Below, piece by piece: positions 13,467 through 28,300 of a stretch of 64,000 bases of DNA. How positions within the stretch are numbered: position 1 is the first letter of the stretch; every line of letters starts with the position of its first letter. This stretch comes from Dirofilaria immitis (taxonomy: Eukaryota > Nematoda > Chromadorea > Rhabditida > Onchocercidae). The notes under the pieces are model-generated. The model was given only the letters and a program-made list of their open reading frames with translations. It did no database searches and was not told where the DNA came from. Made by a program: the position numbers and the translations under genes. The DNA is taken from contig JAKNDB010000087.1 of NCBI GenBank assembly GCA_024305405.1, forward strand, positions 2,723,501-2,787,500, written 5' to 3'.

Positions 13467-14477
13467 GTTTGTGAATATTTGGAATTTTGCAATGTTAACA
13501 ACATATTTATTCCTATATCTGTATAGCTCATGCCTAGAACTCGGCGCATATTATGTTTGTTTTAGAAAGAATTTAGGAAAGGAAGATATGGGAGGATAAT
13601 TTAAGGTAAAGCGAGCAAAAAGTAAAAGAATGTATTCTGGATAAAAGAACGGGAAGAGAAATGTAAAATGAATGATAAAAATACTAAAATTTCATTCTTT
13701 TTTTGCTACTGTTTGAAACGAAAAATAGAAAAATAATTTCGAGGTCAAATTAAATTATACAGATACATAGAAACTAAAAGTTATATAATTTTATACGGTC
13801 GTACAACTAATTCCACTTTCCTTGGGCTCCATTGGTATTATTGGTAGATGAAACCAGGGCAAATTCATTACCTGTAATCGTTGGGTTATTAGCATTTATT
13901 TAGCACAGCATTTTATGCTTATTATATAAATAAAATGTAATCGCTCAATATTTTTATAGCAAATTATAAATCTATTTCAAATGGACATTATGGTGAATTC
14001 TGTAATACCAAAAATTTTAATTACTACATAATACTATGTGGAAGTTATTTTACTTCTCTCCTTATGGAGAGATAATTTTTTCAAGTTGCCATAGATTTGT
14101 GGAAATTATTAAATTATTATGAAGAAATAAAGTAGTTCATAAATTGGCACTGAATGAATTATGTAAAATAGGGCTACAGAAGAGAGATTAATAAGGTATC
14201 ATGTCGTTAATATGTTTTTCAATTATCATTTACATGCTATGAAAATAATGTAGAAGAATGGCTTTTTAGTTCATTATCATCTTCCAGAAGATAATAAAGT
14301 TTATAACGGCAGAATAAATATCTAGAATGTAAAGCTGCAATTTATACTGCAATCGTGACCACTTTTCTCTATTTTCTTTTTAACCTAATTTTATTTCAAG
14401 CTATTGAAATTGAGGTCAAGATGGAGGAGATATATCTAAGAAAGAAAAATAGAGATTGTCGTCTTTCTGGAAAGCAT
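13467..14477. other. Unassigned stretch before the kinase 3' end
   Basis: AT-rich. Contains one exon-like open segment on the + strand from about 14401 that runs to 14567, overlapping the last kinase exon in antisense, and the kinase poly(A) signal on the - strand. Nothing else is supportable. Confidence 0.4.
14390..14395 (-). terminator. Poly(A) signal of the kinase gene (minus strand)
   Basis: TTTATT on the + strand reads AATAAA on the - strand, 83 nt past the kinase stop codon at 14478-14480. Confidence 0.5.
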
Positions 14478-17310
14478 TTATCTAACTTGTTCAATATCAG
14501 GCCGAATATGACAATCAAATGTCATCATGGTGTCGATGGTACTTTGGCATATTTGACTAAGCTGTAGTTTTTTCGAATAACGATAAGTTCTGTTTCGTTG
14601 TGCTTCCACAATAATAGAATTGCTAGCAACACGTTCATTATACGGCATTCGATTGGTGACCAATACAAATGCTACTACACCTAATGACCTGAAATGAAAG
14701 AATGGGATGATCAACTGATCCAATTAATTTTCCATGAAATTTTTGCAAATTAATGTGAAGTTAAAATAATATATAGTATATGCCTATGGCAGCCATATTT
14801 TTAAATTACAATGAGATTACTTTCTAGTTGTGCTGTCAATTAGGTAAATCATTAATTAATGCCATAGTTGAGCACTGGTCCATGTCATATTTAATTAGCT
14901 TTGATTTTGAAACTTAACCTACAAATCTTTGGAAATCGCAAAATGTTTTTTTTTTTGGAATGTCTAATTATAATTATTTATTTTAAAAATCCTTATTCAC
15001 TTTAATTTTACCAGATGTCTGCCTTGAACGGTAGATATTCTTGACCAAGAAGGATTTCTGGGGCTGAATAAGATTTCGATCCACAAAACGTCCTCGATAA
15101 ATCACCATTTTCTGCCTTAATTAAATTCTATTATATTATATAAAATTTTCGGATCTGTTCTGAAGTCATATATCGCCAATTTTGATTAGGACTGCTCGAT
15201 ATGTTTTCTGTAGGTGATACGATTATACGTCGATGGTCATTTGATTCATCTATTTATGCTGTTACTATTTAGGTTCTCAGAAAAAAAATGTCATATTTCC
15301 GTAATCTTATTAAAATAGGGAACAAAAATATTTTCTTCCTTTAGAATCACATAAAAACTTATGATTGAAATGTTTTTCTTTTTCGAGGAGTCTTTCATGC
15401 TCAAGACACAGCGATTTAGAAGGTCAAACTTGATACATTAATTTCATTGATTGAGAAATAAAAAGTTGTGTTTGTTGATCTTGATGGTTATTATTGTTTA
15501 ATTTGAATTGCTTCTTAATTATTATAATTACTTCGAAGTTACTTGTTCGAGTTCTTCCTCAATTCTTATATTTCTTCGTTTAATTGATTCAGACTTTCTC
15601 TTAACTATTTATTTCCAAGAGAATGTATGTAATTGAATGTAGCAAGCTGTCTTATCAAAATTCATCTTTAATTTGAAGCTTAATTGATTAGAAGTAAAGA
15701 TACTTTCATTCCTATCACTTTTTAATATACCTCTCGACAAAATCCGAAATCAGCAATTTTGATAGAATTATCAGCAAACAAAAGAATATTTTCCAGTTTT
15801 AAATCACGATGTGCTACTGAACGCATATGCATGTAATAAACGGCCGAAATGAGTTGCTTCATCCAACTTTGAGCTATCGATTCCGGTTGTGCACCGTTTT
15901 GTTGCACAAATGTTAGCTAAAAAAATGATGCAAAATTATGAAATTTCACTTTATCTTATATATTCTAGCTTAATATCATCCGTAGATTTATTTATCCAAA
16001 CTATATTTTATCTCGCTTATTTAGAAAGTCGGGTAGATGGAATGATCCAATATCTTAGAAGCAACACTTTGTATCAGTCTTCCAATTGAATAAGTAATTT
16101 TTATCATACTCTGATTTCCACTCTCGATCATTATCTGATATTTGATAACGAATATTTTTATGTTGCCATTTTTTTCCATACTATCTATAATTTGAATATT
16201 ACAACAAAAAGATGACTTACAAGATCGCCTTTTTCGGCGAGTTCCATCGGGAGATATACTTTGCCAGCTTCTTCGAAAACACCAAAAGAGCTATCAAATT
16301 TGGATGTCTCAAACGTTTCCATGTATAAATTTCACGTGGCAAAATTTGCACTTGTATTCTTCAGTAACTTTACGCGTATCAATTATTTTAATTGCTACCT
16401 TGAAAATTTAAAAATTATTTTACCCGCATAATAAACGAAATCTTCATTTCTATTCTATTTATTATCTGAAATTTAGGTTGGATAATGGAAAAGCTAATAT
16501 TTTGATATCGTAACAAATGATTATTTTTGTAGGATCGAGGAAATTGTTGAGGCATGCTTGAATAAAGCAGAAAGAAAATAACTGATAATGCGAAAGTAAA
16601 AAAAGGCTTTTAAAGAAAGCGCAAATTATAATTTTTTTACTTTGTTGATTTCTTGCACATCCAATCTTTTATTTCGAAATGAATTTTTTTGTGATTTTAG
16701 CGACAAATGGTTCATGTTTAGGCTTTATCCTAATACTAGTAAACAAGAAGATGTTCACACTTATCTTTTTGGTACTTTGCACATCACTTAATAAAAATTT
16801 TATTCCTTGTGAAATAATTACACTTAATTTTTACTGAACAAACCATCTTTATGTGAGGCAAATTTCAGTAGGATGATTTGAATGCTTAAACAGTTTTAGT
16901 ATAAGTCTTACTTCATTCTCGATATGGAATTATTCACTTGATTCATTCTAATGTTAAGCAAATAAATTATAATAAGGGACAAAATGAATGATATTATCAA
17001 AAAATAAGTAATTTCGATTTTCCGGAATTGCTTACTGTATTTATTTTCTTATAAATTGAATTAATCATATTCGATAAATGTGTTCAGGTGAAAATATAGC
17101 TAATTTTCCTTTCTTTTTAATGAGTTAGTTCAAAAATTAGCATGAATGTTTTTGTGATAATGAATACCTTCCTGCTAGTTTTGATATGTGTACCTCGCAT
17201 ACTTTGCTGTAACGTCCATAGCCAAGTTTTGGGCAATTTGTCAAAGCATATCCATAGTTTGCCAGTACTTTGCGAGTACTCAAAGGATAACAATGATAGC
17301 TGCTTGTCAT
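14478..17310 (-). CDS. TSSK4-like serine/threonine protein kinase
   Basis: Small single-domain kinase, about 274 residues, closest to the testis-specific serine kinase family (CAMK group). Exons in coding order: 17310-17168, 16398-16221, 15916-15731, 15116-15012, 14688-14478. All kinase landmarks are present: glycine loop LGYGRYSKV (about residues 29-37), VAIK with catalytic Lys about 52, HRDLKLEN (Asp about 146), DFG (about 164), activation segment [13 protein letters not shown] (about 178-190), then [18 protein letters not shown] in the C-lobe. It should therefore be active. In mammals the family works in sperm development, so germline or male expression is a family-based guess. The start ATG at 17310 lies 12 nt after an acceptor TTTTAG. 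Exon 2 needs two extra bases in sense T-runs (+ strand A4 at 16341-16344 and 16284-16287), and its junction with exon 1 is off by one. The C-terminal tail is short. Confidence 0.87.
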
Positions 17311-19385
17311 TTGAAGTGGTTGCTAAAATTTCGTTTTAAATATTGATAATTGAAAATTGTAGAAAAGCTGTTCATTATCATTTTTAGGCTTATGCAGATA
17401 TTTGAATGATAGTTTTATATTTATATGCAATTTGAATAATTTTCGAAAATTATAGCGCTGAAAAATGACAATATTGATTGGATGACTTATTTGATTCACT
17501 ACTTGAAATATATCAGAATCAATTATTTTGAAATATTTTATATAAAAATTAAAAAAAAATTATTTTTCGGATTGCTTGGTATAATATACCATTAGATTTA
17601 CTAGTTTTTATACATTTACTTTTCTAAACAATTAAAAATTTTTAAAAACTTACACGATGCATACAACGATGATCATGTAAACGGTGAGGATTTTGGTTAT
17701 ATGGTAATTTAATTGAAAAATTATATAGCCACTTATGTGTCGAAATTTGATCGAATAATTGTTGCTCTTCCTTGTACCTAGAAATAACATTGCTGATTCT
17801 GGCCCAAACAAGATATTGCAAACAATTGTTACCCGAAACATTGTTCACTTATTTCTTGGGCACTAAAAATTTTATGCCAGAATATCCACAACAGTAGTAA
17901 TGCTGAAAAGAAAGGGTTGAATAGCTTAATTTGTAGATTTCTTATAATAAACTTGTACAAAAATTGATTTCAAATAAATTTATGAAATTACCGCTTTGTT
18001 TTTGTGAACATTTTGTTAACTTCTAAGAATTAATATATTTAGGTATTGAGTTTCACAAAGACAATTTATGCTGGAAATATTTCGGATGTGAAGTGACAGC
18101 AACAATTGAGAAACTAATGAAGTTTGTTCCTGAAAAAATTTTTTGAAAATCATTATTTTATTAGCAATTAATTAGCTTACACTAAGAGATATATGATGAA
18201 TGATTTGTTGGAATTGAAATGAATTGAGATGAAAGGAAGAGAACTTTGATGTAGTCTTTCTTCCCTATCTTTGGAAGCTACTATATATAGTACAAAAGAG
18301 TTTCAACATTAATTGTCTATTTGAAATAGTCGAGCAGTTTTCTGCTTCAGATACTAATGTATTTATTGCTTAGTCTTCCGCCTTTTCGAACTTTCTTCAA
18401 GAAAAATAAATTCCGAATGACTATATATCTTAAAGCGGTTTCTCAAATATTTGTTTATAGATGCTAATCATTTATTTTAAGATAGCTAGTTATATAATTA
18501 TATTTCCTAGGTTGTTAGGCATGAATACTGATATAAAAAATAGAATAATTGAAAAAAAAAACAAAATACTGTTATCCTTACGAAATTGTAGAAAATACAA
18601 TTTTTACTATTCTTTCTCAATAATTATTACTTCAAGTGAAGAGCAACATTCAGCAGAACTAATCAGAAGTTGGAATGGAAATAATCATTTGATAAAGAAT
18701 AAAGATGTTTGAGATTATCCTCACCACCTTGGAAAAAAAACGAGCTCTGTCGTAATTTAGCTCGTATCAAACCACCTCTGAAATCGATGAACACAATAAT
18801 AACAATGCCACTTTACTGTGATTCACTTAAATTATTTTTGGTTTATTGAAATTAGGAGAATTTAAATGGTTATGCAAATTTAATTGTAAATCTTATTTTA
18901 CAACCATCCTTGAAGAATATTGTGAGTTAGCAATATTTTTATTTTTCTTTATCAGCCTCGAAATAATTTTCTTTGATATATATCATTATCTTACATTGAA
19001 ACTATTTTCTACGTATTTTGTCCAGTTGAACATAATAAGAAGGTTACTTCTCATACGGGAAAAAATATGCCTTCATTACCATGTATCTTTCACGGTAGGC
19101 TAATGTTGAATAATAGGAAAAGATAAATGTTCATAGATACTTTCTATCCCATTTATTTATTTATTTTTCCCGATTCTAAAAGTGTCTCTCAAGTTTCTTT
19201 TTTAATTAAATATACTTAAAAAGGAAGGAGGAAGCCAAGGAATAGGAATTTTTCTTTTTCTCGGTATTAGCTAATATCTTCTCTCTTACAGATTAGTTAG
19301 ATTCATAATTGTAGCATTAAAAAGGCAGAAAATACGTTTTATAAGAAATATAATTTTTCTTCTAAATTTAAATTAATAATTGCAG
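17311..19385. other. Divergent region between kinase and SWIP genes
   Basis: Two kilobases that must hold the promoter of the kinase (leftward) and of SWIP (rightward), and probably the missing N-terminal SWIP exon(s). I looked for a segment matching the SWIP N-terminus and could not identify one. Left of 17323 an acceptor TTTTAG on the - strand precedes the kinase ATG. Confidence 0.5.
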
Positions 19386-22300
19386 AATGATTGTTTTTAT
19401 GGTCTAGAACCGAAAGTGGTAGACTTGACGAACAGTGGAAATACTGTTGTCGATAAATGTATCATTACATTTTCCACTCTTATCCTGGAAGTGAATATTC
19501 TTGCAGAAAAAGCACAAAATACATTCTATAACGCATTAATCGTTTACGGAGAAGATGGTAATTTTGCAAAAAATAAATAATATTACTAATGTAATAAATT
19601 ATAATTGGAAAGACACTAGAATTTCGCTGACTTATCGAGTAACTGGAAAATAAAAAGTCGTGAAAGTTTATTTTCTAATTTTTCCAATTATGCATGTTTA
19701 AGCGTTTTTAATGTTATGATAGTTTCTTTTTGGTAGCTGATGGATGCTTATTATCAGAAGGTGGTAGTGTGAAAATGATTGCTCGATTTTTGCCACAACT
19801 TCAGAAACTTCATGTTTTTATCAATCGTTGTCGTGAAGTTTTCTACAACATTATTTCTCAAATTCACGCTTTTCTTTCCTTAAAGTAAGTTTCGTCTATT
19901 TCAAAAAATTTCCTTTTATCTTGAAGATATTTTTGCCGGTAAATGAGAAAATGAAAAATTTTGTTGAATCTGATATATGCCCAGAAAATTTTCACTTTTA
20001 TATTTATTTTCATCCCCTATATCTTTCGCACGAGAAATATATAGCGTCATTGGTATCAAGTCAAGTTACCTAAATTTTTTTGTAAAATTCTTTATAATCG
20101 AATATTTATTTTTCAGATATCTATAAGAAAATTGTCTGAAAAATATATATTTGATTATAGCGTGGAAATCTATTTAATAAAGTAATATACATAAAGATCT
20201 ATTTGATTTACCTGATCTGATCTGATCTGTTACTGAGATTATCTATATTTACTGAATTTTCAATTCCGTTTAGAGCGGTCCTTATTTAGAAGTCAGATAA
20301 AGTATCAAAATCAATGTTTGGTTAAGATTACTGTTATATTTTTGTGTTTACTTATGCTTAGGGATAGTGTTTTGGAACAAGCGCAAGAAAGAAAATTGTT
20401 GAGAATTTGGCGTGCACTTGGATTGCTATTATCCATTTTGATTTCACTTGATGAAATTATTCGTCAACAATCCACTTTGCAGCAACATTGGCAATCATAT
20501 TATAGGTAATATTAATCTTTTGTGTTGGGACAAGATTTTCCTAAACATTCGAAATTTTCAAAATACGAAGAAGAAATTTACCTTTAAAATAAAGCCAATT
20601 TAAGGGTTTTTTATTTCGCTTGAAGAGCAAATAAGTACCAAAATTTATTTGATTAAAAAAATTAGAAAAAGCAAATTGAAATTAAAGTTGATCAAAAAAA
20701 CAATATTTAAGTTGTTATAACTAAAATCAATTAAATAAATAAAATAAAATAAAAATAAATGCATATCAGCATTATTATCGGGTTATACCATCAAAACAAT
20801 GAATATGATAGGGATACGACGAAGTGATTATTATTAGAACAAAATTCGTGAAATTCGTATTATGAGATTCTAGGTTGATAGAATTAAATAGTAATGAAAT
20901 AAATAAATACTAGGGAGTGTATTCGAGGAATATTTTCTATCTGTTAGAATCTACTTCAGGTTTTTAATTTCTGTGGCAGAACTGGAAAATTGCGCTTAAA
21001 AATAAGCTGAAATTCTGGTGGTACATGCACGACTACTATTATTCTTTAGGATTAACAGACTAACAATTTAAACTTTCTACTTTTTATAAAATAAATAATA
21101 AAAAGAGAAATAATAAAAAATCTGTTTTTTGTTGATTAAGAGAGAGAGCTAAATAGGTAAGTTTTCTCAAATATTAAAGCAATTATATTTTATTATATAT
21201 TTTTGTGTTTATGAAATTTAATCTGGAACAGAAATTTTCCAGTACTTTAAATCAATTCAATTTCAGAGCGATGCAGTTGACTGCTCATAATCCATCTCAA
21301 TTCAGTGCAGAATCGGATTTATTGCATTCTCTTCAACGGCTAGTTGGAAGCATCGATCAATCAATTATGCGAGCTAATCTCTACAAAGTAACAAATTAAT
21401 TTTTATTTTTAATCATGTTGTTGTAAAATTTGATTGAAAAAATAGCGGTAATAACATAGTGTTAAGATATGTGATATTTCAAGAAGATCGATGTATTTTT
21501 GATTTGTTAAATCGTAATCCTTGTACTTTTATAATCATTGGGAAGCATACTATCTTAAATGATTAGTGTATTTAGTTAGTTTATATCATGTTTATTTTAA
21601 CTAAATTATTGTAACATCGTTTAATTTATTCTCTAATTCATGAGAAATTAAAAATAAGTTGAATTTTTCGACGAAACTTCCAATATTAATTTTGTCCGTT
21701 CCAAAATATTTACGGAATTTAAGAATTATCTCTGTAAACTTTCATTTTATGAATTTTTTCCTCATCAATTAGTACATTATCCATTTGTTATGTATACATA
21801 TATTGAGTTTACAGAATTGTTGTCAACAAATGTTTGAGAAAAATTTACATGAGAATCATCAGCTCAATGAACGAATGAAGGGATTAACAATTGAAATGTT
21901 CGAAAAATGGGATCGAATAGCTAGTATATACCCGTTATTTTCTTTTAGTAATTCTGAACAAATTCTGTGATTAAATAATTTTTGGACTTTTTGATCTTCT
22001 GTTGAAATTTTGATTTTGCATCAATTGGGATTCTTGTTAAAAGTCTTAGCCATTTTTAATTCCATACATTTGACGAAAATAACTATTTTTCTGCAAATAA
22101 AATTATATGACGGCAAGCTTCAGTGGATGACATGCCAGATAAGCGACAGCTAATGGTGATCGTCGCTGTTGCCTTGTGTCATATGTTTATCTTTCGAACG
22201 GTTGATAAGAAAATGATGCGAACCATTTGGAATAGTTATAAAAGGTATGTAAAGAAAACATAATAAGATGCTATTGTGCTTATACTGATTGATTCAAATG

Positions 22301-25300
22301 TCTTAAATAGATGGCAATAGCTATGAATGGATATCTCCAAGATTCATCTGATTTTCATAACATTGTTAATGATACACTGTGAATGAAATTTATTCCGTAG
22401 CATTTCACATTTCTAATTAATATTCAAATTTATACTAAAATATCAGGAAGAATTTTTCTAGAAAGCTTAGATGTCTAGAAACATATCCGGAATGGATAAA
22501 TTATCTGATATTTGGACGATTTCCATTGTTTAAATTTTATTTACTTCATCTAACCTTTGAAAATTGCCCAGTAAACTTTTTGAATGAACCTTGGAATGGA
22601 TATTGCATAAAAATAAACTGATTTATTAAGGATATCGAATTATTCAACAGGAGTAAGCTTTTTCTGGTAAAAACTATGTTTCTGTTGTATTTAATTTCTA
22701 AATCTATTTTAGCTTCCAGTATTCCATCTTTATGGTTATGTGATTTGGTCTCCTTGTGACTTTATGCTGGAAAATTTGATTGAAGCAGATCGTGTGATTG
22801 ATAAGAAAATGATAAATGCAATGACACTTGCAAAATCTGTCCAGTTTGCTCAAAATTTGGAAGCATTACCACGAGAAGCAGCTAATGTAGCAGATATTGT
22901 AAGTGAAATGGATTTAATTTCAGCATTCTAATTTTTTCTTCAAAAGTGGATAAACAAAGAAATATGCTAGCATTGCTTCAACCATTAAGGCTAAATTGAA
23001 CTATTAGCACTTCATATTGTATTCCTCAGTTTTTCCTGAATCAAGGATTGCAGGATTTGTTGGAAAAAATAGTTTTGGCTATGTATGCATTTCTATTTTG
23101 TTAATAAAGATATTTATTCTAAATTTGGTAATAATAAGTAAATTTATTTCTTGACCGTGATATATCACAGTTTTTATATGGAATTTTTGTTAAGCTTTCT
23201 TTGATTTAAAATAACATTTTTTTTTGCATTAAACATTGACGTCGTTTTCATTGACTGATTTCCACCTATTCTACACTCTTTAGATATTCTGTAAATTTTT
23301 CTTGAAAAAAATAAAATTACCTGGATGTACCAAATTTTAGATGGATTTGAATGAAAACAACATTTCTATTCATAAAAATCACCAAAGATGTGAATAATTT
23401 TCCATTCACTGTAAAATAATTCATATTTTTATTTTGGAGTTTGATGAATGGAAATGTGGTATGAATGAAGCATTGAAAGAGACATCAGAGCGAATGTCGA
23501 AGGATCACTTGTCCTTACGAATCTCACTTTTTTGCGAGTAAAATTTTTTCATTTTTGTTTAAAAGAAAAGAAAGCTAACGTTTTTGATCCTGCGACACGC
23601 ATGGTTTCGATCAACACATACATTTCGTATATTAAAATATTAAAAAGAAAATATAATATTAAAATATTATACAATATATGGAATTCATATCTGTATAATT
23701 GGAGATTGAAAAATTTTATTGTGAAGATTCAGAAATCTATTTTGAAATAGAAAGTAATGAGTAATGGAAAGAAGTTTTTCAGAGTATTCGCCATGCGGAT
23801 TTATTGTGCCGTCTTTTGAAAACTTTGATGAGTAGACTGGTGGTAGAACAGAAAGCTATATCTCGTAGTTCTGCTTCAGCTGCTTTTCGTTTGATTGAAA
23901 CTATTAAGGTATGGTTTTTGATTTTTGCAAACTAAAACTACAAAAATCAAATAATTTTAATAAAATTGCTATTTTTGGCATAGAATGTAGTTTGAAGTAC
24001 TCGGTTTCCGTATTTCGTATTTTAATATATTGCGATAAATTTTCTGACTCTTGATAAGTTTTTGATATGTTAATAATATTTTAAGGAATCTTTAAAATAT
24101 CAAAATAATCTCCGTTGGTGTTTTAAGCAATTATTCTTTTCTATAGTCTTTCTAGACTTTGTAATTTTTGCATATACTCAAAAAATCATTTGCATTATTT
24201 ACCTACTCATTTATAGGAAATAGAGAGCATATTTTGGAAATGGTGGTACGATGTTTTAGAAAGTTGCCAAGAAGCAGCCCAATACTGTAGTGGTAAGCTT
24301 ATTCATCTGATCAGTACAGTGCACCAGACCATTCGTAGCGAGTCGGATCTTTCCTACCGTACTGTCGATACACTTTCTGCATTAGCTGTTGCTGAGAATG
24401 CTCTTTCGGGTTCGAGTAAGTGTTCTATTTTTCTTTTAAATTTTAGAGTTTATTATATTTTATAACTTAAACCAATATAAATTAAAATTTCAAGAGATGG
24501 AATTGCTTTTCAATTTCTTGTGATCTGTAAAATTTGCTCATTTTTTCAAAAACATTAATTTTTAACATTTCAGTTTCACGAACTAATTTGATTGTTGCGG
24601 GCATAGCGTTGGAAATGGCTTGCTATACGGCAAGTGTCTTTTTTTTCTTCATTTTGATTCATTCTGGTTTATTTCTTATCTCATTTTGATTTTACAAATA
24701 AATTGCGTTACTTTTTGTTGTTAAATTTATAATATCTCACAGTCAATGACAATTCGCAGAAGTGATACTGCTGTCGCGAATTTTTCGGTCGCGGAGTGTG
24801 ATGTCGATTATTAGCCAAATACAACCTTATTTTCAACGGGTTGATTTATCGTGTTAACTGATCAGCTTACTGTGGTTCGCTGAGGTGAATTGGGTTGAGT
24901 TGTGTTGAGTCGAATTGAATTAGGCTGGTTAGAACTGTGTTGAGTCCACCCAATCATGAGAACTTTTATTCGTAAAGATATCTGTTTCGTTATACAATAG
25001 GGTTTATATGGATGAAGTGGTTTTCCCATTAGGTAGCGGGCTATTAAGATTCAATTACAACCTAGATAAAATCCAATGAGAAGATTAAGCTGAGAATTTG
25101 AACAAAGATGTGAATTTTAGATAAATATTATAGGATTGTTAACAAAGGCATTTCTCATTTAGTATGAGCTCAGATAAAAACAAAAACAAAAAAGCATAGG
25201 AACCTAAGAATGTAAAATCAGTTAAATGATTCATAATATTATTAACATTTATTTACAATAAAAATTTATTTTATCATTCATTTAATTGGAGTCTCGCGAA

Positions 25301-28300
25301 TGAGAATTCGTGACAACTGTTGTTATTTCTTATAGAATTAATTTATGAAAAATTTTTGCTTCATTGAAAATTAACCAAATTATTGATTATTTTGCAGAAA
25401 ATATTTCGTGGCAATGATGCCGAAAAGGTGGACGAATTACTTATACGTCTGGAAACTCTTTCATCATTAGGATGTATTGTTTCTCGTACCTGTAATTGTT
25501 CGTTTTTATTTTGGCATCGCTCGTTCATCGCTGCATATTTTAATGCAATCATTGAAGATAACAATTCACGACCTGAGGTTCACTTGATTGTTTTTGTTTA
25601 AATGCATATATTTCATAGTACCTGATCTATAATATCACTTGTATAGTTAGATATATATTTCCAACGTATCACTATTCAAAATATGCATTAAATGCAGCAG
25701 TTTCAGATGTTATTCCATGACCTTCTATTTACATTACGATTTTAATTCGTACATGTTCTAAATTTCTCTCATTAAATTACATTATAAAATTCAATTTTTC
25801 TACAGCTTTTCTTCGATGCAATAAATGATATAGAAACCATATTTTGTTCATATGAGAGCGAGCTGGATATAGGAGTCAAGGAATCTGTACGAGATGAATT
25901 ATATGAGCTGTATGAAAAGGTTGGAATTTGAATTTGGAAATAGCGAATTATACAAGCCTGCAATTGGAGAAATATAGCTTCTAATTAGCTCATTAGTTAG
26001 TCCAAACCATGCATTATACTAATATTTCCATAACTAAAATCGCAATTTTCGTGAACATATTTTCGAATTATAATTTATAATCAGTGGATAACGATATTTA
26101 TTTTTCTTTTACTTTTTCTTTTTCCGTTTTCTAAGATTTTTTTGCATCACGATGTTTGAGAATCTGAATTCATTAGTTTATCAGAACCCTTTCATTACAT
26201 TCAGTTAAAATCACTTATGGAAATTTTTCTGGTGAAAATTTCATACTTCATTTTAATTCTGTTAGTTTTTTATAACGTGTAAAATTTCAGTTGTACCTGA
26301 AAAATTTATGCGAAGCAGTAGAAACAGATTTACGATTAACCGTTCATTCACATCTCCAACTGGACGATCGTACACCAAAGATCCAATGCATGATATAAAC
26401 ATGCGTTTGGTTAATTTATTGCAAATGCCTGCGGTGCAATTATTTGATCGACTGATTGACGTTAAGAGTAGGTATTTTTTGTATAGCAGCTTTAAAACTC
26501 TTCAAAATGATTGGTATTAATAGCAGAATTGTTATTACAGGGTCTCCTGAGATTCAATGCATCATATCATCAAAAAGGATTCAGTAAATCCATTCAGTAA
26601 ATCCAATATAAAAAATAAGAAAAAATTATAATCAAAAGAATTTAGATAACCGAAAAGATCGAATTACAAATTTATTTATGAAATATTTAGCAAAACTGAT
26701 TTTACTTCTTCAGCTTTTTACGAAATTTCAGGGCATGTAGAGAAATATTTGGAAAGTACATTTTACAACTTGACCGCTGTCACTCTGCATGATTCGCACA
26801 CATATACGGCAATGAGTTTGTTGGCCAAACAAAAATATAATTTAATCCTATGTCATAGTCGGCTTCCGTTCCAAAAACTTGATCAGGGTCCAGACGTGTT
26901 ATTTGTTGCTCGAAATATCGATTCATTCGTGGAAAATTATGATTATAATTTAAATGAACAGGTACGTAATTTTTGATGTCTTTGGAAATTTTTAGATTAA
27001 TTTCAAATTCTGCAAATTCAAAACTAAACTCTCACTTGCATTTGCATGATATTTCGTCCCACAGAGCGGACTGAAATATTTGGTAAATCACTGATATCAC
27101 AAATCAGAACTGCAAATACGCATTTGTTAATAATAATCCGGTTAATCTGATTCTCGAATTATGATTTCAGCAATTAATTTTATTGGGATTTAAATTATGG
27201 AAAATGGTTCATAATTCAGCCAAAGATTGATAAAAATTCTTTATGTCAATCTAGAATGTGTTACTTTTCAGGAATTCACAATTTCAATTTTGGTTGATCT
27301 GAAAATCAATTTAAAATAATTCAAAGAAAACGCATATTTCGCCTCATTTTTTATAATTTGCAATACTAAAAATATTTTTTATATGGAAGTTTTTAGTTCT
27401 TCATCGAAAAAGATAGCAAAAGCAAGCAATTAACAATATTAACCGTAGAACATGTTGCTAATTCAATACGGACTCACGGTATAGGTATCATGCATACTAC
27501 GGTATGATTAAATCCAACAGTTTTTTCATTTTCGTTAATAGCTGATTTTCTTTTTATCCCATTATTTTTTTCTTTTTGGATAAAAGTGAGGATAATGTGG
27601 GAAGGAAATTCGTAATTTGTTTATAAATTGATTGATGAAGTATTTAAAGATTTTCTTATGGATGTCATTCTCTTTCCACTCAATTCTAAATTTCTTCACT
27701 TCTAAATTTTTATCTGTTTTGAGGACTCTTACTAGATAATATCATAATGCAGAATTTTTTAACCGACTCATGTTTTTCTTTTTAACTTAATCAAAAAGAC
27801 AATCAATCTAAAATGATGGATAATCCTTGTTATCCATAAGGAAATATTCTAGTATAATGGTTTCGCCCGAAGTATATTGTAGATCAACCATGCTTATCAG
27901 TTTCTCAAAAAGAAATTCTACATTTTTCGCAACTCTTATTTGATGGGCGCATTAAGAATCATTTGATTAAGGATGAGCGATATTTTCATGAGAATGCTGA
28001 AAAACTCGGAAAAATGGTTAGTTCCCAGATATATATGTGAATAAATTTTTTCTTATCTATTTGGTTCTTATATAGAAATATTTTTCCCAAATATTTGTGT
28101 AAATAAGAAGCTAGAAATATATTAAAAGTAGCGAATTGTAAGATACGAGGAGAGCTCATTAGAATCATCTATTTGATTATAATCCGAATGATCATTAGGA
28201 TTTCAGTTTATAATCATCAATTTTGCATCTTAAAAACTCAAAAGTTCCAAACAAATGTTTTTGAACTCTGAAGAAATGCAAAATATTTTGCCCAAATAAA

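Noticed and set aside
17142..17339. Open frame (+) starting with a signal-peptide-like hydrophobic segment
   Set aside because: It is the complement of the kinase exon that carries the glycine-rich loop (17168-17310, - strand). The kinase reading explains the sequence better.
24742..24815. Exon-like segment with acceptor TCTCACAG in a SWIP intron
   Set aside because: SWIP has no room for it between the exons at 24574 and 25398, and it ends in a stop.
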